A program made the translations under genes and the position numbers. The notes beneath the pieces are model-generated. The model searched no databases. It saw nothing but the letters and a program-made list of their open reading frames with translations, and was not told the origin of the DNA. Positions 34,298 to 43,121 of a DNA stretch of 64,000 bases are shown one piece after another (position 1 is the stretch's first letter; every line of letters starts with the position of its first letter). This DNA comes from Galactobacter caseinivorans (GTDB taxonomy: Bacteria > Actinomycetota > Actinomycetes > Actinomycetales > Micrococcaceae), in NCBI RefSeq assembly GCF_003640665.1, contig NZ_QQXL01000001.1, positions 124,001 to 188,000 of the forward strand, written 5' to 3'.

Positions 34298-36004
34298 CTA
34301 GCGGTTCTGCGCGATGACCTCGTACTGGTGCGGCGCAATGATGGTGTCGGAGATGCGCATGTCCAGCAGCAGGAACGGGCGCTCATCCGCCGGCTGGGCG
34401 TTCCATTGCTTCAGCACGTCCAGGTCGGTGAGGGAGCGCACCAGCACGCCGCGCCCGCCAAAGGCCTCGGCCAGTTCGGTGAACGAGACCTCGGGGATGA
34501 GCATGGGGGAGCGCTCCAGGCCAAGCACGCCGTAGAGGTTCACCTCCGCGCCGTAGGCGGCGTCGTTCCAGACCACGGCCAGGCCGCGGCCGGCGCAGGT
34601 GCGCACCGCCGTCTCCAGGTCCGCCAGCGCCATGAGCCCGCCGCCGTCACCGGTCGTGAGCACCACGGTGGCCTCTGGGCGGGCGGTGCCCGCGCCGGGC
34701 ATGGAGGAGAAGCCGGTGCCGATGGTCTGGTAGGCGGTGCCGACCATCACCATGTTGTCCGGGCGCTTCACGTCCCAGTACATGTTGGCCCAGCCAAGGA
34801 AGTGCCCGCCGTCAGAGACCACCACCCGATCCTGGGGGAGCAGCTCACCCAAACGGGCGGCGACGGCGCGCGGGTCAAGGCGCCCGTCCTGCGCAAACTC
34901 GCCCTCCACCACGTGCTGGCGCAGAGCATCAAAGTCCAGGCCCTCCCGCCAGCCGGTGGCCAGCGGCGTGGTCCCCTGAACGTCGGGCGCAAACTCGCCA
35001 GCGGCGTCGTGCTCTGCCGCCTGCAGGCTCTTCACGCGCGCCGCGAGGTCTGCGGCCACCACGGCGGCATCGCCGCGAATGAAGGAGCCGACGTAGGGGT
35101 GGGTGGCCGTCGCGGCCGTGTCCACCTGGATCACGCGCGTGCCGGGGGCAAAGAGCTCACCAAAGCGCATCGTGAACTGGTTCAGCGAGGCGCCAAAGAC
35201 CACAGCAACATCCGCCGTGCGGACCAAGTCCATGGCGGCGGGCGCTCCGAAGCCGCCGGCAACCCCCAGGTCAAACTCGCTGCGCGGAAACAGGCCGCGG
35301 CCCAGGGCAGAGGAGGCGGTGACGGCGTGCGTCAGGTCCGCCAGCTGTCCAAGCGCCTGCCCCGCGCCGCTGAGCCAAGCCCCGCGGCCGCCTAGCAGGA
35401 AGGGGCGCTCGGCGGTCGCCAGGGCCTGGGCCACCTCTTGCAGCGTGGCCTCTGTGAACTCGCCCCGGGGTGCCAGCGGGGGCAGCGGGCGGATCGGAGC
35501 GGTCTCGGGGACCGGGCCGGCCTCTACCCGCGCCACGTCGTAGGGGATCGCCAGGACGGTGGGCACCTGGTAGCGCAGGGCATGCTCCACGGCGATGGCC
35601 GTGGTCGCTGCCGCGTCCGTGAGCCCCACCGTGTAGGTGCGCGCGCCCACCGCGGCGGCCATCCCAATCTGGTCAACGTCCCAGGGGCGCGGCCCGGACG
35701 TGGGCTCGTCACCCACCACCAGGACCAGCGGGACGCGCGCCTGCACGGCCTCCGCCAGGGCGGTGATGGTGTTGGTGAACCCGGCGCCGTAGGTGGTGGT
35801 CGCGATGGCCAACCCGCCTCCGGCGCGGAAGTGGGCGTCGGCGGCGAAGACGGCGCCTGCCTCGTGACGGGCCGCGGTGTAACCCACGTCCGTCTGACGC
35901 ACCAGGGCGTCAAGGAAATAGGCATTGCCGTTGCCCATCACGCCAAAGACGTGGTTGGCGTGGGAGGCAAGAGTGAGCGCAACGTGCGCGGAAACAGAGG
36001 GCAT
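34298..36004 (-). CDS. Thiamine-diphosphate-dependent enzyme, acetolactate synthase-like
   Basis: 568 residues with the three domains of the ThDP decarboxylase/synthase family. The N-terminal domain has the activating Glu in ARHEAGAVFAADA, and the C-terminal domain the ThDP motif GDGGGLMALADLETA...NDAAYG. The family includes acetolactate synthase, benzoylformate decarboxylase and others. No ilvN or ilvC gene is near, so the acetolactate synthase role is doubtful and the substrate is unknown. It is divergent from thioredoxin. Confidence 0.82.
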   Translation of the reverse strand: MPSVSAHVALTLASHANHVFGVMGNGNAYFLDALVRQTDVGYTAARHEAGAVFAADAHFRAGGGLAIATTTYGAGFTNTITALAEAVQARVPLVLVVGDEPTSGPRPWDVDQIGMAAAVGARTYTVGLTDAAATTAIAVEHALRYQVPTVLAIPYDVARVEAGPVPETAPIRPLPPLAPRGEFTEATLQEVAQALATAERPFLLGGRGAWLSGAGQALGQLADLTHAVTASSALGRGLFPRSEFDLGVAGGFGAPAAMDLVRTADVAVVFGASLNQFTMRFGELFAPGTRVIQVDTAATATHPYVGSFIRGDAAVVAADLAARVKSLQAAEHDAAGEFAPDVQGTTPLATGWREGLDFDALRQHVVEGEFAQDGRLDPRAVAARLGELLPQDRVVVSDGGHFLGWANMYWDVKRPDNMVMVGTAYQTIGTGFSSMPGAGTARPEATVVLTTGDGGGLMALADLETAVRTCAGRGLAVVWNDAAYGAEVNLYGVLGLERSPMLIPEVSFTELAEAFGGRGVLVRSLTDLDVLKQWNAQPADERPFLLLDMRISDTIIAPHQYEVIAQNR

Positions 36005-36239
36005 GGGAGGTGCCTAACGAGAGAGACGGGAAGGGAATCCGTATGTGTCTCGCTCGGCCGACCGGAGCGTGTTCACTGCATCGGCGCGGCTTCGTGCCCC
36101 TTTTTCGGGCACTGGCGGTGAAGGGACCGCCGGACGTGCAAAGTCTAGGGGAGAACAGGGGCGCACGGCGAGTGCTGGTGGGGGCCGCTCCCAACGGGGT
36201 GCGCCTCGCCGCAACGTCGCGTTTCCCCGCCCCTCTGGC

Positions 36240-36245
36240 TAAAGT
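36240..36245 (+). promoter_or_regulatory. -10 box of a probable leaderless mRNA (thioredoxin gene)
   Basis: TAAAGT occupies -12 to -7 relative to ATG 36252. Confidence 0.55.
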
Positions 36246-36251
36246 GGGGAC

Positions 36252-36653
36252 ATGGCTACTACAAATGTGACCGAGGCCACCTTCGGCCAGATCGTCGAAG
36301 AGAACCCGATCGTCTTCGTTGACTTCTGGGCCGCATGGTGTGGTCCATGCGTCGGCTTTGCGCCGGTGTATGAAGAGGTCTCCGGACAGCACCCCGATGT
36401 GGTCTTCGCCAAGGTGGACACCGAGGCGGAGCAGGCCCTCGCGGCCGCCGCCAACATCACCTCCATCCCCACGCTCATGGCCTTCCGTGACCGCGTGCTG
36501 GTCTATTCGGAGCCCGGCGCCCTGAACAAGACGCAGTTCACCGAGCTGGTGGAGGCCGTGAAGGCCATTGACATGGGAGAGGTCCACGCCCGCATCAATG
36601 CCGAGGAGCAGGCCCGCCAGGGTGTGGACCGCCCAGCCCCAGCCAGCGAATGA
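36252..36653 (+). CDS. Thioredoxin
   Basis: 133 residues. Active site WCGPC with Cys 30 and Cys 33 after VFVDFWAA; cis-proline in ITSIPTLMAFRD. The C-terminal about 25 residues extend beyond the usual 105-110 residue fold and are helical with a Pro/Ala end. It reduces disulfides in the cytoplasm. The 12 bp carrying its stop are duplicated with a second in-frame-like TAG 14 bp on. Confidence 0.92.
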   Translation: MATTNVTEATFGQIVEENPIVFVDFWAAWCGPCVGFAPVYEEVSGQHPDVVFAKVDTEAEQALAAAANITSIPTLMAFRDRVLVYSEPGALNKTQFTELVEAVKAIDMGEVHARINAEEQARQGVDRPAPASE

Positions 36654-36667
36654 CGGCCAGCGAATAG
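36642..36667 (+). repeat. Duplication of the thioredoxin stop region
   Basis: GCCAGCGAATGA (36642-36653) recurs as GCCAGCGAATAG (36656-36667), with the second copy also ending in a stop codon. Confidence 0.75.
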
Positions 36668-36830
36668 GGCGGCCACCTACGTACCCGACCAGCTACTCAT
36701 CCGGCCACCTACTCACCCTGCCGGCGCGTCGCCAACCTAGCCCAGCGTCGTCGGGCAGCTGGCAACTACTCCTCTGAATCCCACGTCTGAACCCACACCA
36801 TCTGCCCTGACCGAACCTTCCGGAGGCATC

Positions 36831-38582
36831 ATGTCCGTGCTAGACGAATCCCAGCGGAACTCCGCACCGTCCTCCACGGAAGGGCTGGAGGACCTGGCCC
36901 TGCTGGATGAGACGATCGGGGAGAACCTGCGCAGGATTGCGCAGCAGTACCCGGACGCGGATGCGGTCCTGGAGGCCGGCACCGGCAGATTCTGGAGCTA
37001 CGCGCGTCTCATGGAGGACGTGGACACGGTCTCCGCTGCGCTGATTGCCGCGGGGTTCGCCAAGGGGGATCGGGTGGGGCTGTGGGCCCCCAACAGTGCC
37101 GAGTGGACCTTGGTGCAATACGGTGCGGCCCAGGCCGGCGTGATCCTGGTGAACCTGAACCCGGCCTATCGCAGCCACGAGCTGAGCTTTGTGGTGAAGC
37201 AGTGCGGCATGCGGGCCCTGATTGTTGCCCCGCCGGATGCGCGCACCAACCCGCCCAACGTGGCGCGGGAGGTGGCGGCGCAATGCCCGGACCTGGAGAC
37301 CCTGATCATGCTTCCGCTCCCCGGGGAGGTGGATCAGGCGTCCTATCCGCACGCGGTTCCCGGCCGCCACGAGCGCCACGGGGAGGGGCTGCATCATCAC
37401 CAGAAGCACTTTGTGGAGAGCACCTGGTCTGAGGTGATGGAGGACTCGACGAAGGTCAGTGCGGAACAGTTGGCCCAGCGCGCGCAGTCGCTGCGCCCCA
37501 CGGATCCCATCAACCTGCAATACACCTCTGGCACCACGGGCTTTCCCAAGGGCGTGACCCTGACCCACTTCAACCTGTTGAACAATGGCTTCCACATCGG
37601 CGAGCTGCTGGGGTACACGGTGGAGGATTCTGTGGTGCTTCCCGTGCCCTTCTTCCACTGCTTTGGCATGGTGATTGGCAACCTGGCCGCCCTGTCCCAC
37701 GGCGCGGCGACCATCATCCCCTCCCGCACCTTTGAGCCAGCGGCCGCGCTCGCCGCGGTGCAGGAGTATGGCGCCACCAGCCTGTACGGCGTGCCGACCA
37801 TGTTCATTGCCGAGCTGGCGCTGCCTGACTTTGACGACTACAACCTCTCCTCGCTGCGCACCGGCGTCATGGCCGGCTCGCCGTGCCCGGTGGAGGTCAT
37901 GCGCAAGGTGATTGACCGCATGCACATGGGGGAGGTCGCCATCTGTTACGGCATGACGGAGACCAGCCCCGTCTCCACCATGACCCGCTCCAATGACAGC
38001 ATTGAGCAGCGCACCCGGACCGTAGGGCGCACCATGCCGGCGCTGGAATCAAAGGTCATTGACCCCGGAACCGGTGAGATCCTGCCGCGCGGGCGGACGG
38101 GGGAGCTGTGCACCCGTGGGTACTCGGTGATGGCCGGGTACTGGGATGAGCCGGAGCAGACGGCGGACGCTGTGGATGAGGACGGCTGGATGCACACGGG
38201 TGATTTGGCGAGCATGGATCCGGACGGCTACATCTCCATTGACGGGCGCATCAAAGACCTGATCATCCGCGGAGGGGAAAATATTTCCCCACGCGAGGTG
38301 GAGGAGTTCCTCTACGCCCACCCCTTGATCCAGGACGTGCAGGTGATTGGCGTCCCGGATGAGAAGTACGGCGAGGAGCTGATGGCCTGCATCGTCTTGG
38401 TGGACGGCGCAGAGACGCTGACACCGGATGATATCCGCGACTTTGCCTCCGGAACCATCGCCCATTACAAGGTCCCGCGCTACGTCCAGATCCTGGACGG
38501 CTTCCCCATGACCGTCTCTGGCAAGGTCCGCAAGGTGCAGATGCGTGAGGACGCGGCGCGGTTCCTGAGCGGCGGCAGCTAA
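36831..38582 (+). CDS. Long-chain acyl-CoA synthetase (AMP-forming)
   Basis: 583 residues of the ANL superfamily, activating fatty acids through an acyl-adenylate. Motifs: P-loop [69 protein letters not shown], and the C-terminal catalytic lysine in [12 protein letters not shown] His-rich insertion near residues 180-200 is seen in this FadD branch. The start follows TTCCGGAGG. It stands alone and is convergent with a DNA glycosylase gene. Confidence 0.9.
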   Translation: MSVLDESQRNSAPSSTEGLEDLALLDETIGENLRRIAQQYPDADAVLEAGTGRFWSYARLMEDVDTVSAALIAAGFAKGDRVGLWAPNSAEWTLVQYGAAQAGVILVNLNPAYRSHELSFVVKQCGMRALIVAPPDARTNPPNVAREVAAQCPDLETLIMLPLPGEVDQASYPHAVPGRHERHGEGLHHHQKHFVESTWSEVMEDSTKVSAEQLAQRAQSLRPTDPINLQYTSGTTGFPKGVTLTHFNLLNNGFHIGELLGYTVEDSVVLPVPFFHCFGMVIGNLAALSHGAATIIPSRTFEPAAALAAVQEYGATSLYGVPTMFIAELALPDFDDYNLSSLRTGVMAGSPCPVEVMRKVIDRMHMGEVAICYGMTETSPVSTMTRSNDSIEQRTRTVGRTMPALESKVIDPGTGEILPRGRTGELCTRGYSVMAGYWDEPEQTADAVDEDGWMHTGDLASMDPDGYISIDGRIKDLIIRGGENISPREVEEFLYAHPLIQDVQVIGVPDEKYGEELMACIVLVDGAETLTPDDIRDFASGTIAHYKVPRYVQILDGFPMTVSGKVRKVQMREDAARFLSGGS

Positions 38583-38598
38583 CTCATCCGCCGCTGGC

Positions 38599-38634
38599 GA
38601 CGCCGGTGGTGACGCCGGTGGTGACGCCGTCACC
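38599..38634. terminator. Tandem 12-bp repeat and hairpin between convergent genes
   Basis: GACGCCGGTGGT occurs at 38599 and 38611. It runs into a small hairpin GGTGAC-gcc-GTCACC (38620-38634). No T-tract; a weak terminator at best. Confidence 0.4.
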
Positions 38635-38641
38635 GACGCCG

Positions 38642-39790
38642 CTAGTGCCGCCGGTGATCCTGCGGCGCCAGCCGCGGGCCGTAGGACGGGTTCTTGGCAC
38701 CGGACGCATACAGCAGCCGGACCACGCGCTGGCGATGCCCGGCCCACGGGGCGAGGAGCCGTTCCATGCCGGCGTCGTCCACGCGCCGCCCCGTCAGCGC
38801 CTGCCCCACCAGGTGGGCCACGTGGAAGTCTCCGAAGGAGACGTGGTCCGGCGCGCCGTGCGTGCGCTGCAGGGTCTCCGCCGCGGTCCACACGCCCACC
38901 CCGGGGAGGGAGCGTAGGGCCCTTTCCAGGGCCGCCAGCTCGACGGCGCCCGGCCGAGTGGGGACGCCTGCCTCCAGTCGGTGCCACGCACTTTCCCGCT
39001 CGGCGGCGGCCACCAGCGTGTTGCGCCGCGAGGCATCCACGCGCGCAGCGTGCCACTCCCACGAGGGGATGGCCCGCCACGCGGCGCCGGTCGGCGGCAG
39101 CATGAGCGCAACGGCTGCGCCGGCCCGGGGTGGAACGGCAGCGGTGCCCGTGGTGGGCCTGTGCCCCGGCCCGCCACGTGACACCACCACGTGCCCGGGC
39201 GCCCGCTCCCCAAAGCGGGTGACGAGCCGAGCCCAGGCGTAGTGGGCCTCCAGCCCTGTGACCCGTTGTTCCAGGATGATGGCGGTGAGGGTGTCCAACA
39301 CCCCGCCGCCGTGGGGGAGCTTCAGGCCCAGGCGCACCCTGCGCGTGGCGCGCACGGATTCCGGCAGCCGCTCGTGGAAGCCGGGCGCGTCAAAGTCCGT
39401 CCAGTCGTCGTCCCTGCCCAGCCACGCCGGCGCGGCCTCCAGCGCCGCCTGCGCTCCGGGCCCCCACGCGTCGAGCCGGATCTGGTCCCCGCGTTGCGGA
39501 TCAAGGAGGGTGCCACGCGTGGTGCCTCCCAGTCGCGCGTCGCGCGGATCTGCCTGGCGGGTGGCACCCGCCGCCACCTCGCGGGCGGCGCCGGGCACCA
39601 CGCTGAGCCGCACCGTTGCGGGGCCGGCGGCCAACCGCACGGCCCGCCACGCGCCGTCGGGCATCCAGCGCAGGGTCGGATCCCCGGGGCCGTGCTGCAG
39701 CGGGGCCAGGGTGGCGCGCACGTCCAGCGGCCCCTCCGGGGCCCACAGCCGGCTCGCGGCGGGGCCCTGCGCCCCGGTGTCCTCACGCAT
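38642..39790 (-). CDS. DNA-3-methyladenine glycosylase-like HhH-GPD protein
   Basis: 382 residues. The helix-hairpin-helix LPGVGVWTAAETLQ and the following HVSFGDFHVAHLVG carry the AlkA-type catalytic aspartate. N-terminal 100 residues form a beta domain as in AlkA; the stretch around residues 190-260 is Pro/Ala-rich and less conserved. It would excise alkylated bases from DNA. ATG 39790 is chosen because codons up to 39871 are Arg/Cys-rich and not conserved. Confidence 0.82.
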   Translation of the reverse strand: MREDTGAQGPAASRLWAPEGPLDVRATLAPLQHGPGDPTLRWMPDGAWRAVRLAAGPATVRLSVVPGAAREVAAGATRQADPRDARLGGTTRGTLLDPQRGDQIRLDAWGPGAQAALEAAPAWLGRDDDWTDFDAPGFHERLPESVRATRRVRLGLKLPHGGGVLDTLTAIILEQRVTGLEAHYAWARLVTRFGERAPGHVVVSRGGPGHRPTTGTAAVPPRAGAAVALMLPPTGAAWRAIPSWEWHAARVDASRRNTLVAAAERESAWHRLEAGVPTRPGAVELAALERALRSLPGVGVWTAAETLQRTHGAPDHVSFGDFHVAHLVGQALTGRRVDDAGMERLLAPWAGHRQRVVRLLYASGAKNPSYGPRLAPQDHRRH

Positions 39791-39938
39791 GCGACCATCC
39801 TGCCACCGGGCCCCGACGGTTCGCCTACACCGAAACGAACCCCGCCCACACGGAAACGAACCGCAGCGCATTCGGCCCGCAAACGCCAGCCTGTGAAGAT
39901 GTATGTCGCGCCACCAGCCATTTCCCCGTCATGATCGG

Positions 39939-39944
39939 TAGTTT
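39939..39944 (+). promoter_or_regulatory. -10 box close to the cystathionine beta-synthase start
   Basis: TAGTTT ends seven bases before ATG 39952. No ribosome site. Confidence 0.45.
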
Positions 39945-39951
39945 TGCGCAC

Positions 39952-41352
39952 ATGCGATATGCGGAGACTGTGTTGGACCTGATCGGGAAGACGCCGCTGG
40001 TGCGGCTGCATTCGGTGACCAAGGGGATCGGAGCCACGGTGCTGGCCAAGGTGGAATACCTCAACCCCGGCGGGTCCATCAAGGACCGCATCTCCCTGGA
40101 GATGATTGAGCGTGCGGAGGCCGCGGGCCTCCTGCGCCCCGGCGGCACCATTGTGGAGCCCACCAGCGGCAATACCGGTGTGGGGCTGGCCATGGTGGGC
40201 GCGCTGAAGGGCTACCCCACCGTCTTTGTCACGCCGGACAAGGTGGGGGAGGAGAAGCGCGCGGTGCTGCGGGCCTACGGCGCCGAGGTGGTCGTCACGG
40301 CCTCCTCTGTGGCGCCGGATTCCCCGGATTCCTACTACGGAGTCTCGGACGCGCTGGTGCAGCGCACGCCCGGCGCCTACAAGCCGGATCAGTTCTCCAA
40401 CCCCGCCGCGCCTGACTCCCACTACGCCACCACCGGGCCGGAGATCTGGGCGGACACGGACGGGCTGCTCACACACGTGGTGATCGGCGCCGGCACCGGC
40501 GGCACCATCACGGGCACCGGCCGCTATCTCAAGGAGGTGTCCGCGGACCGCGCCACCGGCCCCGTCACGGTCGTGGCCGCAGATCCCGCAGGCTCCGTCT
40601 ACTCCGGTGGGACCGGCCGCCCCTATTACACCGAGGGCGTGGGGGAGGACATGTGGCCGGGCAACTACGACCCCGCCGTCCCGGACCGCCTGGAGGCCGT
40701 CACCGACGCCGAATCCTTCGAGATGACGCGGCGCCTGGCCCGCGAGGAGGGGCTGCTGGTCGGCGGCTCCTCCGGCATGGCCGTGGTGGCCGCGCTGCGC
40801 GTGGCCAAGGACCTCCCGGACGACGCCGTGGTGGTCGTGATCCTGCCGGATTCCGGGCGCGGCTACATCGGCAAGATTTTTGACGACGCATGGATGCGCT
40901 CGCACGGCTTTGAGACGCGCGTTCCCCCGAAGGGCTCGGGAGAGCACCCCCTGCCCGACGCCGCGGGCACAGTGGGCGGCGCCCTCACCGGATCGCGCCG
41001 CCAGGCCCGCAAGGGGCTGCCAGCCACCGTGGACGTCGCGGCGGCACTCGTCTCGCTGGAGGCGGCGAAGGTTCCGGCGCTGCCGGTGCTCTCCTCCGAC
41101 ACCTGGCCCGCCCGCGAGGGCGAGGTGCGCGGCTCCGTCTCCGTCCAGGGCCTGCGCACGGCGCTGGCGGCCGGGACGGCACTGGGCGAAACCGCGCTCT
41201 CACGCGTGCTGGAGCCGGCGCTTCCCACTGTGGGCGCCGGCGAGGGGCTCACCGCCCTAATCGCCGCCTGGGCCGGCGCTGGCGCGGTCCCCGTGCTGCG
41301 CGGCGGCGAGTTGGTGGACGTGGTCACGCCCACCGACCTCAGCCTCGGATAA
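39952..41352 (+). CDS. Cystathionine beta-synthase
   Basis: 466 residues: a PLP fold-II domain (NPGGSIKDRIS with the PLP lysine 44, VEPTSGNTGVGLA, GTGGTITGTGRYLKE) and a C-terminal regulatory domain with two CBS-like segments. It condenses homocysteine and serine to cystathionine. ATG 39931 in frame is an alternative start. The gene is followed by a cystathionine gamma-lyase/synthase gene, giving a transsulfuration pair. Confidence 0.92.
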   Translation: MRYAETVLDLIGKTPLVRLHSVTKGIGATVLAKVEYLNPGGSIKDRISLEMIERAEAAGLLRPGGTIVEPTSGNTGVGLAMVGALKGYPTVFVTPDKVGEEKRAVLRAYGAEVVVTASSVAPDSPDSYYGVSDALVQRTPGAYKPDQFSNPAAPDSHYATTGPEIWADTDGLLTHVVIGAGTGGTITGTGRYLKEVSADRATGPVTVVAADPAGSVYSGGTGRPYYTEGVGEDMWPGNYDPAVPDRLEAVTDAESFEMTRRLAREEGLLVGGSSGMAVVAALRVAKDLPDDAVVVVILPDSGRGYIGKIFDDAWMRSHGFETRVPPKGSGEHPLPDAAGTVGGALTGSRRQARKGLPATVDVAAALVSLEAAKVPALPVLSSDTWPAREGEVRGSVSVQGLRTALAAGTALGETALSRVLEPALPTVGAGEGLTALIAAWAGAGAVPVLRGGELVDVVTPTDLSLG

Positions 41353-41411
41353 ACGCCCCACGGCCCTTCGCTTGGCGGCACCCGGTGCCGCACCCCGCAG
41401 ACACAGCTACG

Positions 41412-41471
41412 CGGTTCGTTACCGGCCAGCCCGGTTCGTCACCGGCCAGCCAAGTTCGTTACCGACCAGAC
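41412..41471 (+). repeat. Three tandem 20-bp repeats in the gamma-lyase leader
   Basis: CGGTTCGTTACCGGCCAGCC at 41412 is followed by a copy at 41432 with one change and a third at 41452 with four, then a partial unit AGTTCAG. They end 20 bp before the start codon of the next gene. Confidence 0.9.
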
Positions 41472-41490
41472 AGTTCAGAACAGGAATCGC

Positions 41491-42660
41491 ATGTCCTCGC
41501 AGAGCCAGCCCCAGACCCCCGGATTCAACACCCGCGCCGTGCACGCCGGGCAGGCCTGGGAGGAGAGCACGGGCGCGGTGATTCCGCCGCTGTACCTCTC
41601 CACCACGTACCACCCGCACCGCATCGGCGAGCTGCGCGGCGGCTACGACTATTCGCGCGGCACCAACCCCACCCGCGACTCGCTGCAGGAGCAGCTCGCG
41701 GCGCTGGAGGGTGGCCGCTTTGGTATCTCCTACGCCTCCGGGCTTGGCGCGGAGGACGCGATCCTGCGCGGGCTGCTGACCTCCGGCGACCACGTGGTCA
41801 TGGGCAATGACGTGTACGGGGGCACCTTCCGGTTGATCGACAGGATCCACGGCGGCGCCGGGATTGGCCACACGCCCGTTGACCTGGGGGACGTGGACGC
41901 GGTGCGCGCGGCCGTGCGCCAGAACCACGCGAAGATGCTCTGGATCGAGACCCCGTCCAATCCCATGATGAAGATCGCGGACATCGAGGCGCTGGTCGCC
42001 GTGGCCCACGAGGCCGGCGCGCTCGCCGTCGTGGACAACACCTTCGCCACGCCCTACCTGCAGCAGCCCCTGGCCCTGGGCGCCGACCTGGTGGTCCACT
42101 CCACCACCAAGTACCTGGGTGGGCACTCAGACGTGGTGGGTGGTTCCGTCATCACGGACAACCAGGAGCTGGCGGACAAGGTTCGCTTCATCCAGTTCGC
42201 CGCAGGCAACCAGTCCTCGCCCTTTGACGCGTACCTGACCACGCGCGGCATCAAGACGCTCGGCGTGCGCATGGATCGCCATGTGGCCAACGCGGAGGCC
42301 GTGGCGGACTGGCTCTTGGGCCGCAGCGAGGTCTCCCATGTGCTGTACCCGGGCTTGCCGGATCACCCGGGGCACCAGATCGCGGCGCGCCAGATGAGCG
42401 GCTTTGGCGGCATGGTCTCGGTGCGGCTGAAGGGCGGCGCGTCCGCGGCGCGCACCGTGGCAGAGGCCACGCGGGTCTTCACGCTGGCGGAGTCCCTGGG
42501 GGGCATCGAATCCCTCATGAATTACCCCTCAGAGATGACGCACGCCTCCGTGAAGGGCACCGAATTGGCCGTGCCGGAGGACCTGTTGCGCCTGTCCGTG
42601 GGCATCGAGGACGCGGCGGATCTGATCGGCGATCTGGAGCGGGCTTTCGGCCAGCTGTAG
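41491..42660 (+). CDS. Cystathionine gamma-lyase/gamma-synthase
   Basis: 389 residues of the Cys/Met metabolism PLP family. The PLP lysine is Lys 207 in HSTTKYLGGHSD; other marks are YDYSRGTNPTRDSLQ, YASGLGAEDAIL, and the C-terminal SLGGIESLMNYPSEMTHAS. Synthase and lyase cannot be separated by motifs alone. The adjacent cystathionine beta-synthase supports gamma-lyase (reverse transsulfuration to cysteine). A leader of three 20-bp repeats precedes it. Confidence 0.9.
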   Translation: MSSQSQPQTPGFNTRAVHAGQAWEESTGAVIPPLYLSTTYHPHRIGELRGGYDYSRGTNPTRDSLQEQLAALEGGRFGISYASGLGAEDAILRGLLTSGDHVVMGNDVYGGTFRLIDRIHGGAGIGHTPVDLGDVDAVRAAVRQNHAKMLWIETPSNPMMKIADIEALVAVAHEAGALAVVDNTFATPYLQQPLALGADLVVHSTTKYLGGHSDVVGGSVITDNQELADKVRFIQFAAGNQSSPFDAYLTTRGIKTLGVRMDRHVANAEAVADWLLGRSEVSHVLYPGLPDHPGHQIAARQMSGFGGMVSVRLKGGASAARTVAEATRVFTLAESLGGIESLMNYPSEMTHASVKGTELAVPEDLLRLSVGIEDAADLIGDLERAFGQL

Positions 42661-42663
42661 GTC

Positions 42664-43101
42664 TTACCGGCGCCGCGCGGCGCGGTCCGCCTGGCGCAGC
42701 TCGCGGCTCTTGGCCCGGCGGGCCTGGACCTGCTCCTTGAAGTAGGAGCGCGCGCCGGGCAGGTAGAGCAGCACCACGCCGATCAGCAGCGCGGCCGCCA
42801 GGGGCAGCAGGCGCGCGCCCTTGAGCAACATGGGCAGGCCGGCAATCAGGCCGAGCGCCGTCAGCGTGAGCCGCCCGGCCAGGTGGCCAAGGGCCAGGCG
42901 TAGGGTGCCCCAACCCACCACGAGCGCCAGCGCGCTGAGCCCGATGCCCAGCATCACGAACGCGGTGGTGGATTCGAAGCCGAGGAAGCTGGCCTGCGCC
43001 CAGGACGCCACCGCGAAGGCGGCAACGGCGATTCCGGCGGCGCCCCACCACCACACGGCCACCGTCAGGGAGCGGGGGCGTGGGGGGCGGGGCGTGGTCA
43101 T
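42664..43101 (-). CDS. Small membrane protein
   Basis: 145 residues with a short basic N-terminus, four hydrophobic segments (starting SLTVAVWWWGAAGIAVAAFAV) and an Arg/Lys/Gln-rich cytoplasmic tail of about 30 residues. I do not recognise the family. It ends four bases from the convergent gamma-lyase stop. Real gene likely because of the membrane pattern and the perfect leaderless promoter. Confidence 0.7.
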   Translation of the reverse strand: MTTPRPPRPRSLTVAVWWWGAAGIAVAAFAVASWAQASFLGFESTTAFVMLGIGLSALALVVGWGTLRLALGHLAGRLTLTALGLIAGLPMLLKGARLLPLAAALLIGVVLLYLPGARSYFKEQVQARRAKSRELRQADRAARRR

Positions 43102-43107
43102 GCTCCG

Positions 43108-43113
43108 AGCCTA
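43108..43113 (-). promoter_or_regulatory. -10 box of a probable leaderless mRNA (membrane protein gene)
   Basis: On the minus strand TAGGCT occupies -12 to -7 relative to ATG 43101. It lies just before the amidohydrolase stop. Confidence 0.55.
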
Positions 43114-43121
43114 CCGGCGGT

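Noticed and set aside
34298-36004. Acetolactate synthase large subunit (ilvB)
   Set aside because: The family fits, but there is no small-subunit or ilvC gene and substrate residues cannot be confirmed, so only the ThDP family is called.
41353-41490. SAM or other sulfur riboswitch before the gamma-lyase gene
   Set aside because: The 138-bp leader is mostly three simple 20-bp repeats and does not fold into any SAM riboswitch pattern that I know.
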